Below are positions 1-10,699 of a stretch of DNA of 64,000 bases, one piece after another. This DNA comes from Thereva unica (lineage: Eukaryota > Arthropoda > Insecta > Diptera > Therevidae). The stretch's first letter is position 1, and each line of letters starts with the position of its first letter. The stretch is from the NCBI GenBank assembly GCA_949987705.1, contig OX465282.1, positions 8,978,501 to 9,042,500 on the forward strand, written 5' to 3'. Made by a program: the position numbers and the translations under genes. The notes beneath the pieces are model-generated. The model was not told where the DNA came from and ran no database searches. It saw only the letters and a list, made by a program, of their open reading frames with translations.

Positions 1-299
1 CAGGTTAACCATAGCACATTACTTCTATGCCTATTGGGAAGCTTTTGAATTTAAGGCTCCTATTGTTAGATGAGATTTCAATATGTATAATATTTAGTAG
101 CTAATGAGATATTTTGGTGTCATGCATTGGAAAAGGGATTCAGTTCCTAAAATTTATGATTTCAAATGTCATAAAGGCCAGTCTTGGTCATTTAGAGCTT
201 CCCCAATAATTCTTTTGATATGATGACATGTTCCATTCTATAAGGGCATAATTATTCTGAAATTAAGAATTTTTTTTCTCCTTTTTTTTTATATGAAAA
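1..299. other. AT-rich non-coding flank
   Basis: No gene, RNA or repeat structure is visible here. The right part (about 270-291) has T-rich runs that correspond to the A-rich 3' tail of the minus-strand LINE that follows. Confidence 0.5.
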
Positions 300-1585
300 A
301 ACCAAGCTTAGGAGTAACCCTTTATACTACCAGTCCGTCATGTCGTTCAGTTCATGGTGCAATGTCTAGTAGTAAGCTTGGTTTGAAGATTAGAGGAGAT
401 TATGATAGGTTAGAGGGGGTCTGGAGGGTGTAGAAGAAAATGACGATGAACCTCACGTTTGAACTCTAAGGTGTTGTACGAGTTCGGAAATACTGACTGC
501 GGGAGATTATTCCACAGTCGAGTTGCTCTATTCATAAACGAACTTCTAAACCGTATTGTGCGTGAACGGGGGGCTGTAGGTTATGGGGGTGAGCCGAGCG
601 GGCTAGTCTTGTGTTGCGGGAAAAGTATTGCCGTGCAGGCAGGAGGTCCTGAATTTCAGAGGAACAGTTGCCATGGTAATAGCGATAAAGTATGGAGAGG
701 GCTGCTACATTCCTACGGTGGCTTAAGGTGTCTATGGAGGCGCGAAAGGGGCCATCACCAATGAGTTTGAGTTTGCACCTTGTCGAGACAAGCCAAGGTG
801 GTTTTTGGGGCGCCTGGCCAGATATACGAGTTGTATTTGAAGCGCGGCCGAATGTAGGATTTGTAGATTGTAGTCAAGGCGGCTGGCTGGAGGAGGAACT
901 TGCATCTCTTGAAAAATCCAAGGCATTAGGAGGCTTGTTTGGCAATTTGGAATCGTCAGGAGTCAGCCGTTAGATTCTCTTTATCCACTGAGATAGGAGG
1001 AAAGTCGGTACAATTTTTGTTGGAGATCAGACAGTACTTCGTTTGCATGGCATTGAATTCGACGCGGTTCATTTCACCCCAATGAAGAATTGATTCGATA
1101 TCCCGGTTGATCGAAGTGGGCATCAGTTGACGGTGGTAAAGACAAGCTCTGGTACGTGCTTGTCTTATATTGTCGAAGGAGTAAGAGAAATGCAAAGTAC
1201 CATCATCAGCGAAGCAATGAAGTGGGTTGGAGAGGATTGAGAGCAGATCATTAATGAAGATTAGAAAAAGTGCGGGTGAGAGAATTGACCCCTGGGGAAC
1301 TCCGGCCGAGATGACATGCGGGTTGCATTCGTCGCCATCCAATACTACCTTGATTGAACGGCCTGAAAGAAAGCTCTTAATCCAGTTACTTAGAACTAAG
1401 TGTATACCAATACATATCTTGGAGTTTATTCAACAGAGCAGGGTGCCAAACTCTGTCAAAAGCCTTTGATATATCTAGAGCAACCAGACCAGACTCGCCA
1501 AAGCTGTGAATGCTTTGGTTGATACTCTCAGTTAAACACACAAGCAGATCGCCAGTAGACCGTTTTGGTCTGAAGCCGTGAATTA
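300..1585 (-). pseudogene. 5'-truncated LINE (family A), reverse transcriptase and 3' end
   Basis: This is the C-terminal half of a Jockey/CR1-like non-LTR reverse transcriptase, read on minus. About 1580-1400 encodes a GFRPKRSTGDLL block and motif A (ALDISKAFDRVWH). After a frameshift near 1390 come motif B (AGVPQGSILSP) and the catalytic FADDGT motif (about 1340-1200). The thumb region follows in other frames, ending in the LINE tail pattern LWNNLPQSVFPNSYNTLEFK (about 530-470). The 3' UTR and an A-rich tail end near 300. Several frameshifts and an in-frame stop make it a dead copy. The endonuclease and N-terminal RT are missing, as expected for 5' truncation. Copies of the same 3' end lie at 8041-8265 and 58140-58260 on +. 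The RT identity is secure; the clade is tentative. Confidence 0.85.
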
Positions 1586-1604
1586 TTACATAGATGGGAA
1601 AATT

Positions 1605-1727
1605 TGTCTATGCTCGAAAAATTTGCATTAATTTTTTGCCGAACATTTGGCCGCTTCGGCCGAGAGCGTGGCCGAATATTCGGTATTCGGTATCCGGCCA
1701 AATCACTATTCGTGGCATCTCTACTTA
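1605..1727. repeat. Palindromic CGAATATTCGG-rich block, possible hAT end
   Basis: The block contains overlapping inverted and direct repeats of CGAATATTCGGT and CCGAATAC. Read on minus it begins GAGATGCCACGAATAG, which resembles hAT ends of the CAGNGATGC type. No partner end or target duplication was found, so the hAT assignment is inference. Confidence 0.35.
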
Positions 1728-1735
1728 TTATAAAT

Positions 1736-3547
1736 CCACCACTTGTATGATCCATCTTTCTTAATTTAAATAAAAATCAATAAATGTTTCGTCGTAAGAG
1801 CATAACTGATTGAAATGAGTTATCTTTCTTTTGTGTTATGTTGGCTTTCAATTAAAGCATTCTTTACCGCATTTCCATCAGATGAATTTCTCTTCTTCAT
1901 ACTTACGAGGGGTTATTATGATGAATTAATTCACTTCATATACATACAAGTATGCAGATCCAAAATTTCGTTGAATTTATTATAATTCCTTTTAGCAGAA
2001 AGATTTCATCCCAAAAGTTTAATAAATGCCTAGCCCCCTTCCTTCCTTCCTATGTATATGTATATATACATATATATCCAAGTACTATGCAAAAGCATAG
2101 GGCTTCCAGGACAACGACGTCCCACTTAAGTTAAATGAAGTTATTGCGTGTTGAGTTGTAATTTCAGCTCATTCAGGAACAATTTCTGTGGGACGTCTAT
2201 TAATCCACGGAATTCATATTCAAATAACGCCACAGCAGAAAAGCATAGACGCACACACGCACCATCAGCGCACCCGCGCTCAATGCCATCAACCCATACT
2301 ACCTATGTTGTGGGGCCCAAAAGAACAGACCCATTGCATTTAAAACCGAAATAATTGTCGTAGTCAATAAAATTACGCTTCAGCCCGAGGAGGGTTTTAG
2401 GGGGGGTGGTTTGTGATACCCGAGGAACTTAAGAAGGGTAGAGGGAGGAAACGTCATTAAAATGTAAATTTATTCCTTTACAAGGATAAGGTGAAGTGAC
2501 ACTAACGAAATGCACAGTACACGAGTGACAGGTCGCATAACATCATTGTTGAACCCTTCAGAATTGAAGAGTTCCATCAAAAGCTTTTAGCGGAGTAGGA
2601 TATGTCCTTTGTGTAGAAAACAGGGCGATAGATAAAGGCTGTCAGGGCTGCTTCTGTTTGCTAGACGAAAAAGATATATACATATCCACACGCACTCTTA
2701 CAAAACATTTGCCACCCCTTTCCTATCGACATTTTAATATTTTTTTGTACTAAGCCTTTTCGACATGCCAAAACTCTAATTTGGCCAAAATCGAAAAATT
2801 CGTTTCCAATTCCAAGTGGCCCATGACACTTGGAAGAAAGTGCAGTCATCCGAGGGTTGAATGTCAAAAAGGACGAACAAGTGCCACCCTAGTGCGTTGC
2901 CTAAATCAAATATTCACTATTCGATGGGTGGCTGGATGTATTTTTTTTCTTCTTTCCTGTAGAGAACGATGATGGATGGGGTTCTCTAGTGCATTATTTA
3001 TATTTGGTCCTTCCTGAAGGAAAACTTTTGATTGCTATAATATAAGGGAAAGGCTATGTCTCCCCCTGCAAGAGGTGGACTGGTGGACTCTGCATGATGA
3101 TGATGATGATTCTGATTCTCAACGTGGTCCTTGTTTGGGTCACTCTCTCTCTCTATACGTGCAGATTAAAATACAGCTCGAAGGATTTTTATTAGATTTT
3201 TCCTTATCCGCCTTCAAATTGTTGCAATTATTTTGTAAGTCACGAAAGCGACAGGGGACACCTGATGAAGTAACGATTTCGTGATCCGAGTAATGGCAGC
3301 TACGAAAATTCAACCCGGCATGGGGTCAATCGTTTTTTGATGAGTCATAGGGTGAATTTTTAGCAAAATAAAATGTCATTAACTTCATGCTGGGATAAAT
3401 GTTTTTGAAGGATGATACTTTACTTCGACATATTTATTTTTGTGGTTAATGCTTACTTTTAAGTTGATACTATTTTTGTTAGCTTTAAATTCTGAGGAGA
3501 GGTCAATATTTTGAATTGAATTCCTTTAATCTACCCAATGCATTAGA
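1736..3547. other. Non-coding stretch with simple repeats
   Basis: There is no recognisable gene. It holds a CCTT run and TATA/TATG dinucleotide tract (about 2036-2078), a small GATGAT tract (3095-3110) and a CTCT tract (3144-3152). The small open frames have no family resemblance. Confidence 0.5.
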
Positions 3548-3555
3548 CCTCAATC
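3548..3555. repeat. Left 8-bp target-site duplication CCTCAATC of the outer hAT
   Basis: CCTCAATC lies immediately left of the terminal CAGGGGCGGATG and is repeated exactly at 8544-8551, immediately right of the inverted end. An 8-bp duplication is characteristic of the hAT superfamily. Confidence 0.9.
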
Positions 3556-4575
3556 CAGGGGCGGATGGGCAACATCTTAGAGGCTCGGGAAATAATAATA
3601 TTTGGCGGCCCTTTTTTTAATTTCCGGATATGGCTAAAATATACATTTACAGGGTGTTACGACGTTTTTCATTCAGAATTTGTAAATTTTTTAAATAATC
3701 ATTAAAGCGCCAGAAAAATACACCTCCCGCTAGCAATACGCGGTCGTGGCTGATTAAATTAAAACAAGTGAGCTAAATGAAGCTTTTGTCAAGCTTTTAA
3801 GCATTTTTAAGAGCTTTGTACTCCACCATACGCCAAATGTCACGGAGTTTGAAAACATCTATACAACAAAATAAACAAAACATAAAAGTTTGAGAGTTAT
3901 GTATGGGCAGTCGGAAGAAGAACTATAAAAACTAAATTTTTGGCTGATTAATTATATAGCGTACAACGCAGAAAAAAATGTACAAAAATCCTTCAAAAAT
4001 TTGTTAAGAAAATGAAAAATTCATTCTGGTTCTTTATTTTCGGTAAGTAAATATTTATGAAAATAGGTTGATAGATCACTGAGAGCAACGGTGGGCGACC
4101 CCCGGCCTGTCGAAAGTTTCTTTCCGGCCCGCAAAAGTTTCAATCCGTTCCGCGAGAACTTTAGAAGAAATTATAACTAAATATATTTTGATGTAATTTG
4201 TCTAGTTTAAATTGAAAATTAAACGCACATAGCAACATGTACATATGTTCATAATTTAATATACTAATATTGAACTGGCATCCATTGCGTCTGAATCTCA
4301 GGATTTCGAAGAGCCATTTGACATTTTCTTTACTTATTTCTCCTGAAACTGACAAAAAAAATTTGTTCTCTTCTGGAATACTTAAAAGTCCTTGCCATTT
4401 CCACTATCGTTCGGTGTTCCTCCTTCGTGCCCCCCGTTTTGCTCACGCGAGTATGGCGCTCTAAACCTCTACGTAGTCAATTTAATTCTCAAGCTGACTT
4501 CAACGGCGCGTGATATTAGAAACAAACGCGGACGGAGCACCATGGGACGAGTGTCTTCTGTGGAAACGCAGGTAA

Positions 4576-4610
4576 AGTAAGGTTTACATTTGCAAGTACT
4601 TTCGCGAAAG
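4576..4610. repeat. Left terminal inverted repeat of the Harbinger
   Basis: It begins AGTAAGGTTTACATTTGC and runs into the perfect palindrome CTTTCGCGAAAG (4599-4610). It pairs with the right end at 7439-7473, which differs at only a few bases. Confidence 0.9.
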
Positions 4611-4732
4611 TAAGTCGTTTTTGACATGAAAGTGTAACTTTCGCTTCCACTTACGCCATGTAAACACTGCATGACAGTCAACTAGCACTTGCGCAAGTGG
4701 ATAGAACCAGATTCTATTTACTTTCGTGAAAG
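4599..4732. promoter_or_regulatory. Left subterminal palindromes, candidate protein-binding sites
   Basis: Three palindromic motifs precede the MADF gene: CTTTCGCGAAAG (4599-4610), CACTTGCGCAAGTG (4686-4699) and CTTTCGTGAAAG (4721-4732). Related motifs recur near the right end (CTTGCGCAAG at 7361-7370, CTTTCGCGAAAG at 7439-7450). They are plausible sites for the transposase or its MADF partner and also lie in the MADF 5' region. The function is inferred. Confidence 0.5.
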
Positions 4733-4781
4733 TGACGTTCGGAGCCATTTTACATTTTATAATTTTTGTAATATTAAAAAA

Positions 4782-6577
4782 ATGAGTGTCGGAAAAAAAG
4801 TGAAAATTAAATTTTCTGAAGACGAAACTTATAAATTCGTGGAGTTGTATCAAAAATGTGATTGCCTTTGGGATTATTCTCATTCGAATTATAAAGATAA
4901 ACGAGAAAAACAACTTGCTTGTGAATATATCGCTAGAGAAATGGCGAAGGAAGGCTTCACAAAAAGTGATGTAATGAACAAAATTCGTTCCATTAGAAAT
5001 ACGTTTATCCAGGAAAAGCATAAAGTAGAGAAGTCCAAAAAAAGCGGAAATGGATTAGATGATTGCTACAAATCTAAATTGCCTTGGTACGATATTGCCT
5101 ACTCTTTTTTAAAAAATGTTGTTTGTCGGGAAGGATTTTCTACCTTAGTAAGTATACAACTACTGAATTTTATTTATAAATACATTTATTTGAATAATAT
5201 TATATAATTGGAAAGGATTAAGTGCTTTTGTTATTTTTTACATGTTTCCATTGCCAGGAAACAGATCCCTTTGTCATAAAATATTCTGCGTATTTTTCCC
5301 GTCTTTGAGAAGCAGTACAGGATGCACGATTTCCTGATAATCGACTCGTAATTGGAAGAAGATTTTGTGAACTTGAAATTTCTTCTCTCCAGTTCGCTTG
5401 CCTAATTATCCCGCTGTCAATATCTTCAAAATCTAAACATTGTGATGGTGTATACGTTTGTGAATGTTCCGTTCTCAAATAATTGTGAAGTGCGATAGCC
5501 GCTTTAACTATTCGATCAACTTTGTCTGGATGATGATTTATTGCTTTAAAAAAAATGCGGAACCTCGAAGCAAGAATGCCAAAAGCATTTTCAACTACTC
5601 GCCTTGCTCTGGAAAGACGGTAGTTAAAAACTTCTTCTTTAACAGAAATATTCGAGGTTGATGGAAATCGTTTGAGTAAATAAGTTTTCAAAGGAAAAAT
5701 GTCATCTCCTATGAGAAATCCGTTATCAGGAAAATTTATGCTACCATTTTCTATAGCATTTTTTAAGCTGGAATTACTAAATATATTACTATCATTTACT
5801 CTACCATTTTTACCAATATCGGCGTATATAAATCTATAATTGCTATCGACAACGGCGAATAAGACTGTGCTGAAATAGCCTTTATAATTGTAGTAATTGC
5901 TGCCAGATTTGGACGGACACAATATTCTTATGTGTTTTCCATCAACAGCTCCGCAACAATTTGGAAAATTCCACCTGTTTTTAAATTCATTTTGAATTTC
6001 CTTCCATTCTTGAGTATTATTTGGAACCTGAAATTATTTATATATTTTATTATTTATTAATACAAGTACATCTATATATATATATATATATAAATATATA
6101 CATACATTTTAGGAAAATGAAAAACATGTAGCAAGTCATGAGGAGAGAAATAACGATGAACATTTTGAAGAACACGCAACAAATGATGAGGATGCAAATG
6201 ATACATATTTTGAAACAAATTGCAATGACCAACAAAATGAACTGAATAAAACTAACGTACATCAAGACGAAAATAAAAATAGGTCCAAAAATTATCAAAA
6301 TAAGAGGAAAAGAGAAACTGGCACTTTCGAAGGATTCGCAGAAGCCATACATGCCCTGGAAGAATTGAAGCACAATGAAAAGGATGATGAAGATGAATTT
6401 GATCATTTTGGAAGTAATGTAGCCAGTCAATTGAGGAAACTGTCATTAGAAAGAGCATTAAATTTGCAAATTAAAATACAAGATTTGCTTTTAAGAGAAA
6501 GAATTGATTATGAGAAAGAAAAACGTGAGGAAATGCAACATTCACAAGCACTCGTACATCAACGCCTTTCAGTTTGA
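4782..6577 (+). CDS. Harbinger MADF (Myb/SANT-like) DNA-binding protein, two exons
   Basis: The gene is join(4782-5147, 6113-6577), 276 aa. The donor is GTAAGT at 5148; the acceptor is TTTTAG at 6107-6112; the phase is 0. Exon 1 (residues 1-122) is a MADF-type domain: FSEDETYKFVELYQKCDCLW near the N-terminus, then a basic helical stretch around DVMNKIRSIRNTF and a W at LPWYDIAY. Exon 2 is acidic, then basic (NKRKRE), and ends in a BESS-like helical part with DHFGSNVASQLRKL around residues 220-233. In PIF/Harbinger elements such proteins act with the transposase, helping its nuclear import and DNA recognition. The ATG at 4782 was chosen because the upstream in-frame leader is non-conserved 5' UTR-like sequence. 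Another frame stays open from 6556 to 6699 and looks like the lost C-terminus, so a small frameshift is likely. Confidence 0.85.
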
Positions 6578-7248
6578 GTTCATCATATCCATCACATAGT
6601 TCTCTTACGGATAGTATTGAACAGCTAAATACAGACAAAAATGTTGTTATTATCCATCAAAATGATATACTTTCTCAAGCTTTTCAGAATTGTTTTTAAT
6701 TTTTCCAAACATTTTGTAATCAGATTTTGTAACATCAGAAATAAAGAAACCTGAATTGAAATTATTAGTATTAAATTACTGTTTGTACTCACCTTCAAAT
6801 ATGATTTCAATCCTTCATAAATTGCATCGCAAACATCCATTACAAATAAGGAAATCGTACTTTTTGATACACGGTACATTTGTTCCAAAGTACCAAAGGA
6901 ATCACCAGTGGCCAAGTATCGTAAAGTTATTTGCAACTTTGTTGCAGCAGGAATAGCTTCTCTTAAAAAAGTATCTTTCTTTGTAATTCTATCTTTAATT
7001 TTAAAAAATAATTCATCAAACTGTTTTTCGTTCAGCCGAAGATGGTGTTTAAAAGTTTTGCTGTCTCTATTTTTTAGCTCCTCCTTTATAATTTTCGTGA
7101 AACCTCTTTCATTTCTTTTCGAAAGAAAATCTCTCACCCAAACCCTTCTTTCATATTTCATGTTCTTTTCTAATATCCACTTCATATAATCTATTAACTT
7201 GTTTTGTAACAAAATAGATCCTTTTTTTAATATTTTGGTTTTAGCCAT
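5218..7248 (-). CDS. PIF/Harbinger DDE transposase, two exons
   Basis: The gene is complement(join(5218-6027, 6793-7248)), 421 aa. The donor is AAG|GTGAGT (intron starts at 6792) and the acceptor TTTCAG ends at 6028, phase 0. Exon 1 (residues 1-152) holds the basic N-terminus (RRVWVRDFLSKRN) and the helical YLATGDSFGTLEQMYRVSKS part. Exon 2 carries the DDE nuclease: D181 in GAVDGKH, D222 in YADIGKNGR and E298 in VVENAFGILASRF, followed by ALHNYLR. No stop or frameshift interrupts it. The ATG at 7248 (context AAAATGGCT) is preferred over an upstream TTG frame extension. The enzyme would cut and paste elements with TAA/TTA duplications. Its intron contains exon 2 of the oppositely oriented MADF gene. 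Confidence 0.92.
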
Positions 7249-7438
7249 TTTCCGTTTCACTATCACTTGCAAATTTCAAAACTCAAGATGTAAACAACCG
7301 CTAATGAAATAATATATTTCATAACAGCGAAAGTGCCTAGAACACTCACTTTTACATTTACTTGCGCAAGGTACTTTTATAACAGAACTTGCATATTGTA
7401 AACGTTACTTACGTGAAAGTAGAGACACATGAAAGTGA

Positions 7439-7473
7439 CTTTCGCGAAAGCACTTGCAAATGTAAACCTAGCT
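7439..7473. repeat. Right terminal inverted repeat of the Harbinger
   Basis: It reads CTTTCGCGAAAG then CACTTGCAAATGTAAACC and ends AGCT before the TAA duplication. On the inverted strand it begins AGCTAGGTTTACATTTGC, close to the left end and similar to the MITE ends at 14818 and 15082. Confidence 0.9.
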
Positions 7474-8040
7474 TAAATCTGTAGCGATGCTTAGGATCTG
7501 CCGCGAGTCAGTAACTTACAGGTGCGGCGCGATTGTCCGTATAAAAATAGACGAGCATGAACAATGGGGTGAATGAACGAGCTTATTTTTAATTTCTTCC
7601 TTAACTTCTTAATCCTAAATAATACCACTAAGGCCGCAGCTGCAGCGATACGTTCCCTTTCAATTTGCATTTTGGAATGACAAAATGGCTTCGAATCTCA
7701 AGACCCACACAGGCCCATACGCACCGTTGTAAAAGGCCTAGTGCGGTGCGTAGCTAGCCGTGGACGTCCGCCGTGCGTGATAATCAGCAAAATCACGCAC
7801 CGTTGAAAGCCAGCTTCAGATTTTTTTTTAATTTGGTCGTTGCCGAGCATTCCACCATTATCACTTAATAACTCCTTTATTGGATGACCGAGAGTTGTGC
7901 CTTGTACCATTATCTGTTTTAACATATCTTTAACTTCAGACTTCTTTTGAACTGGAAGACCATATCGAAAACAACTTACTTACTTTTTAGTGAATGGCCT
8001 CAGCAAAAGGTCCGCGCACATCAGTAGACGTCAACTCTCC
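7474..8040. other. Inner hAT interior, no recognised gene
   Basis: This is sequence of the inner hAT-like element to the right of the Harbinger. It has small open frames only (for example 7698-7925 on minus) and no family motif. Confidence 0.4.
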
Positions 8041-8265
8041 AGGTTTAGCTGTTTTCGAACTTATATAACATCTCAGAGTTCAAACGTAAGGTTAATCAAC
8101 ATCTACTCACGCATCCTCTAGACTCATAACCTCCTATACTTTCTCTTTTATCCTTCAGGTTAAGCTTACTACTAGACATTGCACCATGACATAAATGACA
8201 TGACGGACTAGTGGTACAAAGGGTGATCCCTGAGCTTGATCAAGCAATATAAAAAAATTATACTA
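8041..8265 (+). mobile_element. LINE family A 3'-terminal fragment
   Basis: The sequence is a diverged copy, in the opposite orientation, of the 3' end at 300-500. Shared blocks include GAGTTCAAACGT (8077-8088), CTTACTACTAGACATTGCACC (8166-8185 region) and ATGACGGACT. It ends in an A-rich tail near 8255. Only the last part of the RT coding region and the 3' UTR remain. It inserted into the inner hAT. Confidence 0.8.
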
Positions 8266-8543
8266 CAGAAACCTTTTTGAGTTTAGGACCGAGAGATGGC
8301 TTGTGTAATTACCACATTAAAGATCTTTCACTTCAAATGCATATTCAAAAATTACATGTCATAAGAAGATGTCAATTAACTACTACGGCCCGCCGAAAAA
8401 ACGTAAAGTTTATTTTGGCCCTTGTTATAAAAAAGTTGCCCACCCTTGACTTAGACGTACTTTCAGCCACCGGGCCTGCGGGTCTCTGAACAACCGGCCC
8501 ACCGGGAAATTTCCCGGTTCGTCTTATGGCTCATCCGCCCCTG

Positions 8544-8551
8544 CCTCAATC
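8544..8551. repeat. Right 8-bp target-site duplication CCTCAATC of the outer hAT
   Basis: An exact repeat of 3548-3555, directly after the terminal CCGCCCCTG. Confidence 0.9.
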
Positions 8552-9299
8552 AATATTGATTTCTTAAACTACAATTAAACCCACTTTCTATATTAACAGA
8601 TCATAAGATATCGTTTCAAAACTACTAATAATCCCCTTGTGCTTAAGCTGGTCATTTTGGTGAATCTACATGTGTTTTGGAATCTCACAGCTAAAAGTCT
8701 CACAAAGTTTCTTTGGAATTTTGTTCACAGAGAAGTTACGCAAATTTGTTTTGCACCTTCTCTGATGTATACAGGTAGCCGCCCACGTATACAACAATAT
8801 ATCGATTCCTAGGATATTCGTGTTGTGTGAACTCGTCCTATCTGAGACCCAGGGCAGGGAAATAAGGTCGACGGGTTAAGCTCTGAAAACTTATCGCGCT
8901 TACGCCCTGAATCATTTACATCGTTTTCCTGTTGTGGAGATAGACAATTGGGGTCCTTTTATGTATTTCCATTTTTATTTTCAGTGGGAAGGAGTTTAGT
9001 CAAGAAAACCTATTTTAGATTTGTACTAGACTTTGGCATTTTTAAATGTTTTTTTATAAACTTTACTAGCTTTTACTGCCGACTTAGTTTTAATGTAACT
9101 TTTTTCGTATCAAGTTCGCGAAGGACTTATGACGTCGTAATTTCGCCTAATCGTCTTGATTTCGTCTAATCTATTTTTCGAAAATTTCTTTAAAAACAAT
9201 ATTTTTGTTTTCTTTATTGGGCGGAACTAATATTACCAGGCTCGTGGGCGAACTTACGACTGAGGAGCAAGCTTCGAAAAACTGACCGTTGGAGTATTG
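8552..9299. other. Non-coding stretch
   Basis: AT-rich sequence with no recognisable gene, repeat or RNA. The open frame at 8948-9169 is F/S-rich and without family resemblance. Confidence 0.45.
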
Positions 9300-10690
9300 T
9301 TATTGCTGTTATTGTTATTGTTTATTTGCAAAAGTATGTACAAAGATACAGATCTTATTTGAGTAGGCTTTCACTAAGTAAAAGCGGATAGCCCTTTCAA
9401 GCAAACCGCAGTGGTATCTAAGTTTTGATAGGAGTCCATATGTAATGCCAATAATTAAATTAACGTGGTCGCAGCAGGTCATACTCCTATTCAGGACCAC
9501 TCCAACATTTCTCACTTTAAAAACGCGAGCCAGAGGAACCCCATTTAAGGAAATTATTGGAAGGTCGGATTGAGAAATGGGAGAGTGAGTGAAAAAAATA
9601 CAATGTGAGTTCGATGGATTTAGCTGCAGTAAGTTCAGTGTTGACCAGCTTGAGATACTGTGCAAGTCAGCCGCAATCAGCTCCACACACTTATGGAATT
9701 GATCTTTTGGGGCAGAGAAATAAAGCTGCACATCATACATATGAACCTTAGAATGCTTTATTACTAGAGGAAGATCATTAATAAAAAAGCGTTTTTATTG
9801 CTAAACAAAAGTGGCCCAAAAATAGAACCTTGAGGAACTCTAGCGGTAAGTAACGAACTGGTGGAACTAGAGTCGCCGAGTTAAATTTTTGCGAGCGGTT
9901 TTATTAAAAGCTATGCAAAAGCTTGAGAGCAGTTGAAGAAAAAGAGTCTTGGGTGGAGAGTTTTTGCAAGGCCAAAAGTGATTGACGCTATCAAAGGCTT
10001 TAGACAAATCAAGTAGCAACAGACAACAAATGTGACGTTCATCAAGAGAATTGCGAATATCAGTTGTGACTTTAAGGAGTGCTGATTCACAGCTGTGATG
10101 TTTTCGGAAACCAGATCGCCATTCACTTATAAATTGGAGTTGTTCACAGAACTCAAGGATTTGAGTCGCTATCAGTTTTTCAAAAACCTTTGCTATGAAG
10201 GGAAGAATACTAATGGGCCGAATATCCGATGGAAGAGCAGGAGAAGGGCAACACAAAAGTGGGAAACTTCGAAGCAGTGAAGCACGCGTTAAATATGTGA
10301 GTTAAAATAGACAGCAAGCAAGGTATTAACATTTTTAGAAATCGTGGTGAAATATTATCGCTACCAGTGGCTGTAGATTTGATAGAATTTAAAGCAGAGA
10401 TAACTACAAGAGAATCAACGCAACGAAAACAAAAGCCGTCTGATGAAGGGGTAAAAGAGGTAGTAGCCTCCACTATCGCTTGCTTGGATATAAAGTATTG
10501 GTTGAGGTTTCCAGGACTGAGGTTGTGAGCAACGGCATCATTATTGGAGTGGACACCCAGATTGCGTAGATTTTTCCGAACAGTTTTTAAAGATAGGGAT
10601 GGATCAAGCTTTCTAGCGTAATAATTACGCTTGGCTTCTTTAATTTTTGCAACAATTAAATTCCGAAGACGTTTAAAAGATCTACTGCAA
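9300..10690 (-). pseudogene. Jockey-like LINE reverse transcriptase remnant
   Basis: Read on minus, about 10690-10480 encodes the linker before the RT. Then follow the IRPISILPFIAKVFEKLI block, SGFRKHHSCESALLKVTTD and motif A (LLLLDLSKAFDSVNH), spread over 10470-9980. After a loss around motif B, the C-terminal part reappears at 9740-9315 with YMYDVQLYF in place of the usual YADD motif, then a thumb region (LNRSMTCCDHVNLIIG). Frameshifts, a replaced catalytic aspartate and the missing motif B show it is dead. The left end is near 9300. Confidence 0.85.
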
Positions 10691-10699
10691 AGAGATCAG

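Larger units (their letters stand above)
4576..7473. mobile_element. PIF/Harbinger transposon with two interleaved genes
   Basis: This 2898-bp element is flanked by TAA (4573-4575 and 7474-7476), the TWA duplication typical of PIF/Harbinger. Its ends are inverted repeats of about 34 bp sharing AGGTTTACATTTGCAAGT and the palindrome CTTTCGCGAAAG. It encodes the two proteins normal for this superfamily: a DDE transposase on minus and a MADF/Myb-like protein on plus. The genes are convergent and interdigitated, each second exon lying within the other's intron. Subterminal palindromes occur near both ends. Transposase frames are open throughout; only the MADF gene's last part looks frameshifted. 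It is the youngest insertion in the nest. Confidence 0.93.
4086..8448. mobile_element. Inner hAT-like element nested in the outer hAT
   Basis: The left end CAACGGTGGGCGACC matches the inverted right end CAAGGGTGGGCAACT. GGCCCGC motifs occur just inside both ends. The flanks ACTGAGAG (4078-4085) and ACTTAGAC (8449-8456) match at 6 of 8 positions, an aged hAT duplication. It contains the Harbinger (4576-7473) and a LINE tail (8041-8265). A minus-strand segment (4161-4580) may be the remnant of a hAT transposase C-terminus, but I see no decisive motif. Confidence 0.65.
3556..8543. mobile_element. Outer hAT-like element, interrupted
   Basis: The left end reads CAGGGGCGGATGGGC and the inverted right end reads CAGGGGCGGATGAGC. 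Both are followed by GGCCC- and GGGAAA-rich subterminal sequence typical of hAT elements. A perfect 8-bp duplication, CCTCAATC, flanks it. The element's own sequence is about 3556-4085 plus about 8449-8543; the rest is later insertions. No hAT transposase is visible, so it is a non-autonomous or deleted copy. Ends and duplication are seen directly; the superfamily follows from them. Confidence 0.85.

Noticed and set aside
459..973. Open frames on + (459-764, 692-973)
   Set aside because: They are antisense to the LINE RT C-terminus, whose motifs read on minus.
4584..5021. 145-codon open frame on minus
   Set aside because: It is antisense to the MADF exon and F/I-rich; no domain and no conserved motif.
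6050..6430. Hydrophobic 126-codon frame on minus resembling a membrane protein
   Set aside because: It arises from the complement of acidic, AT-rich MADF exon 2 and a TA microsatellite; the splice and frame evidence supports the + strand.
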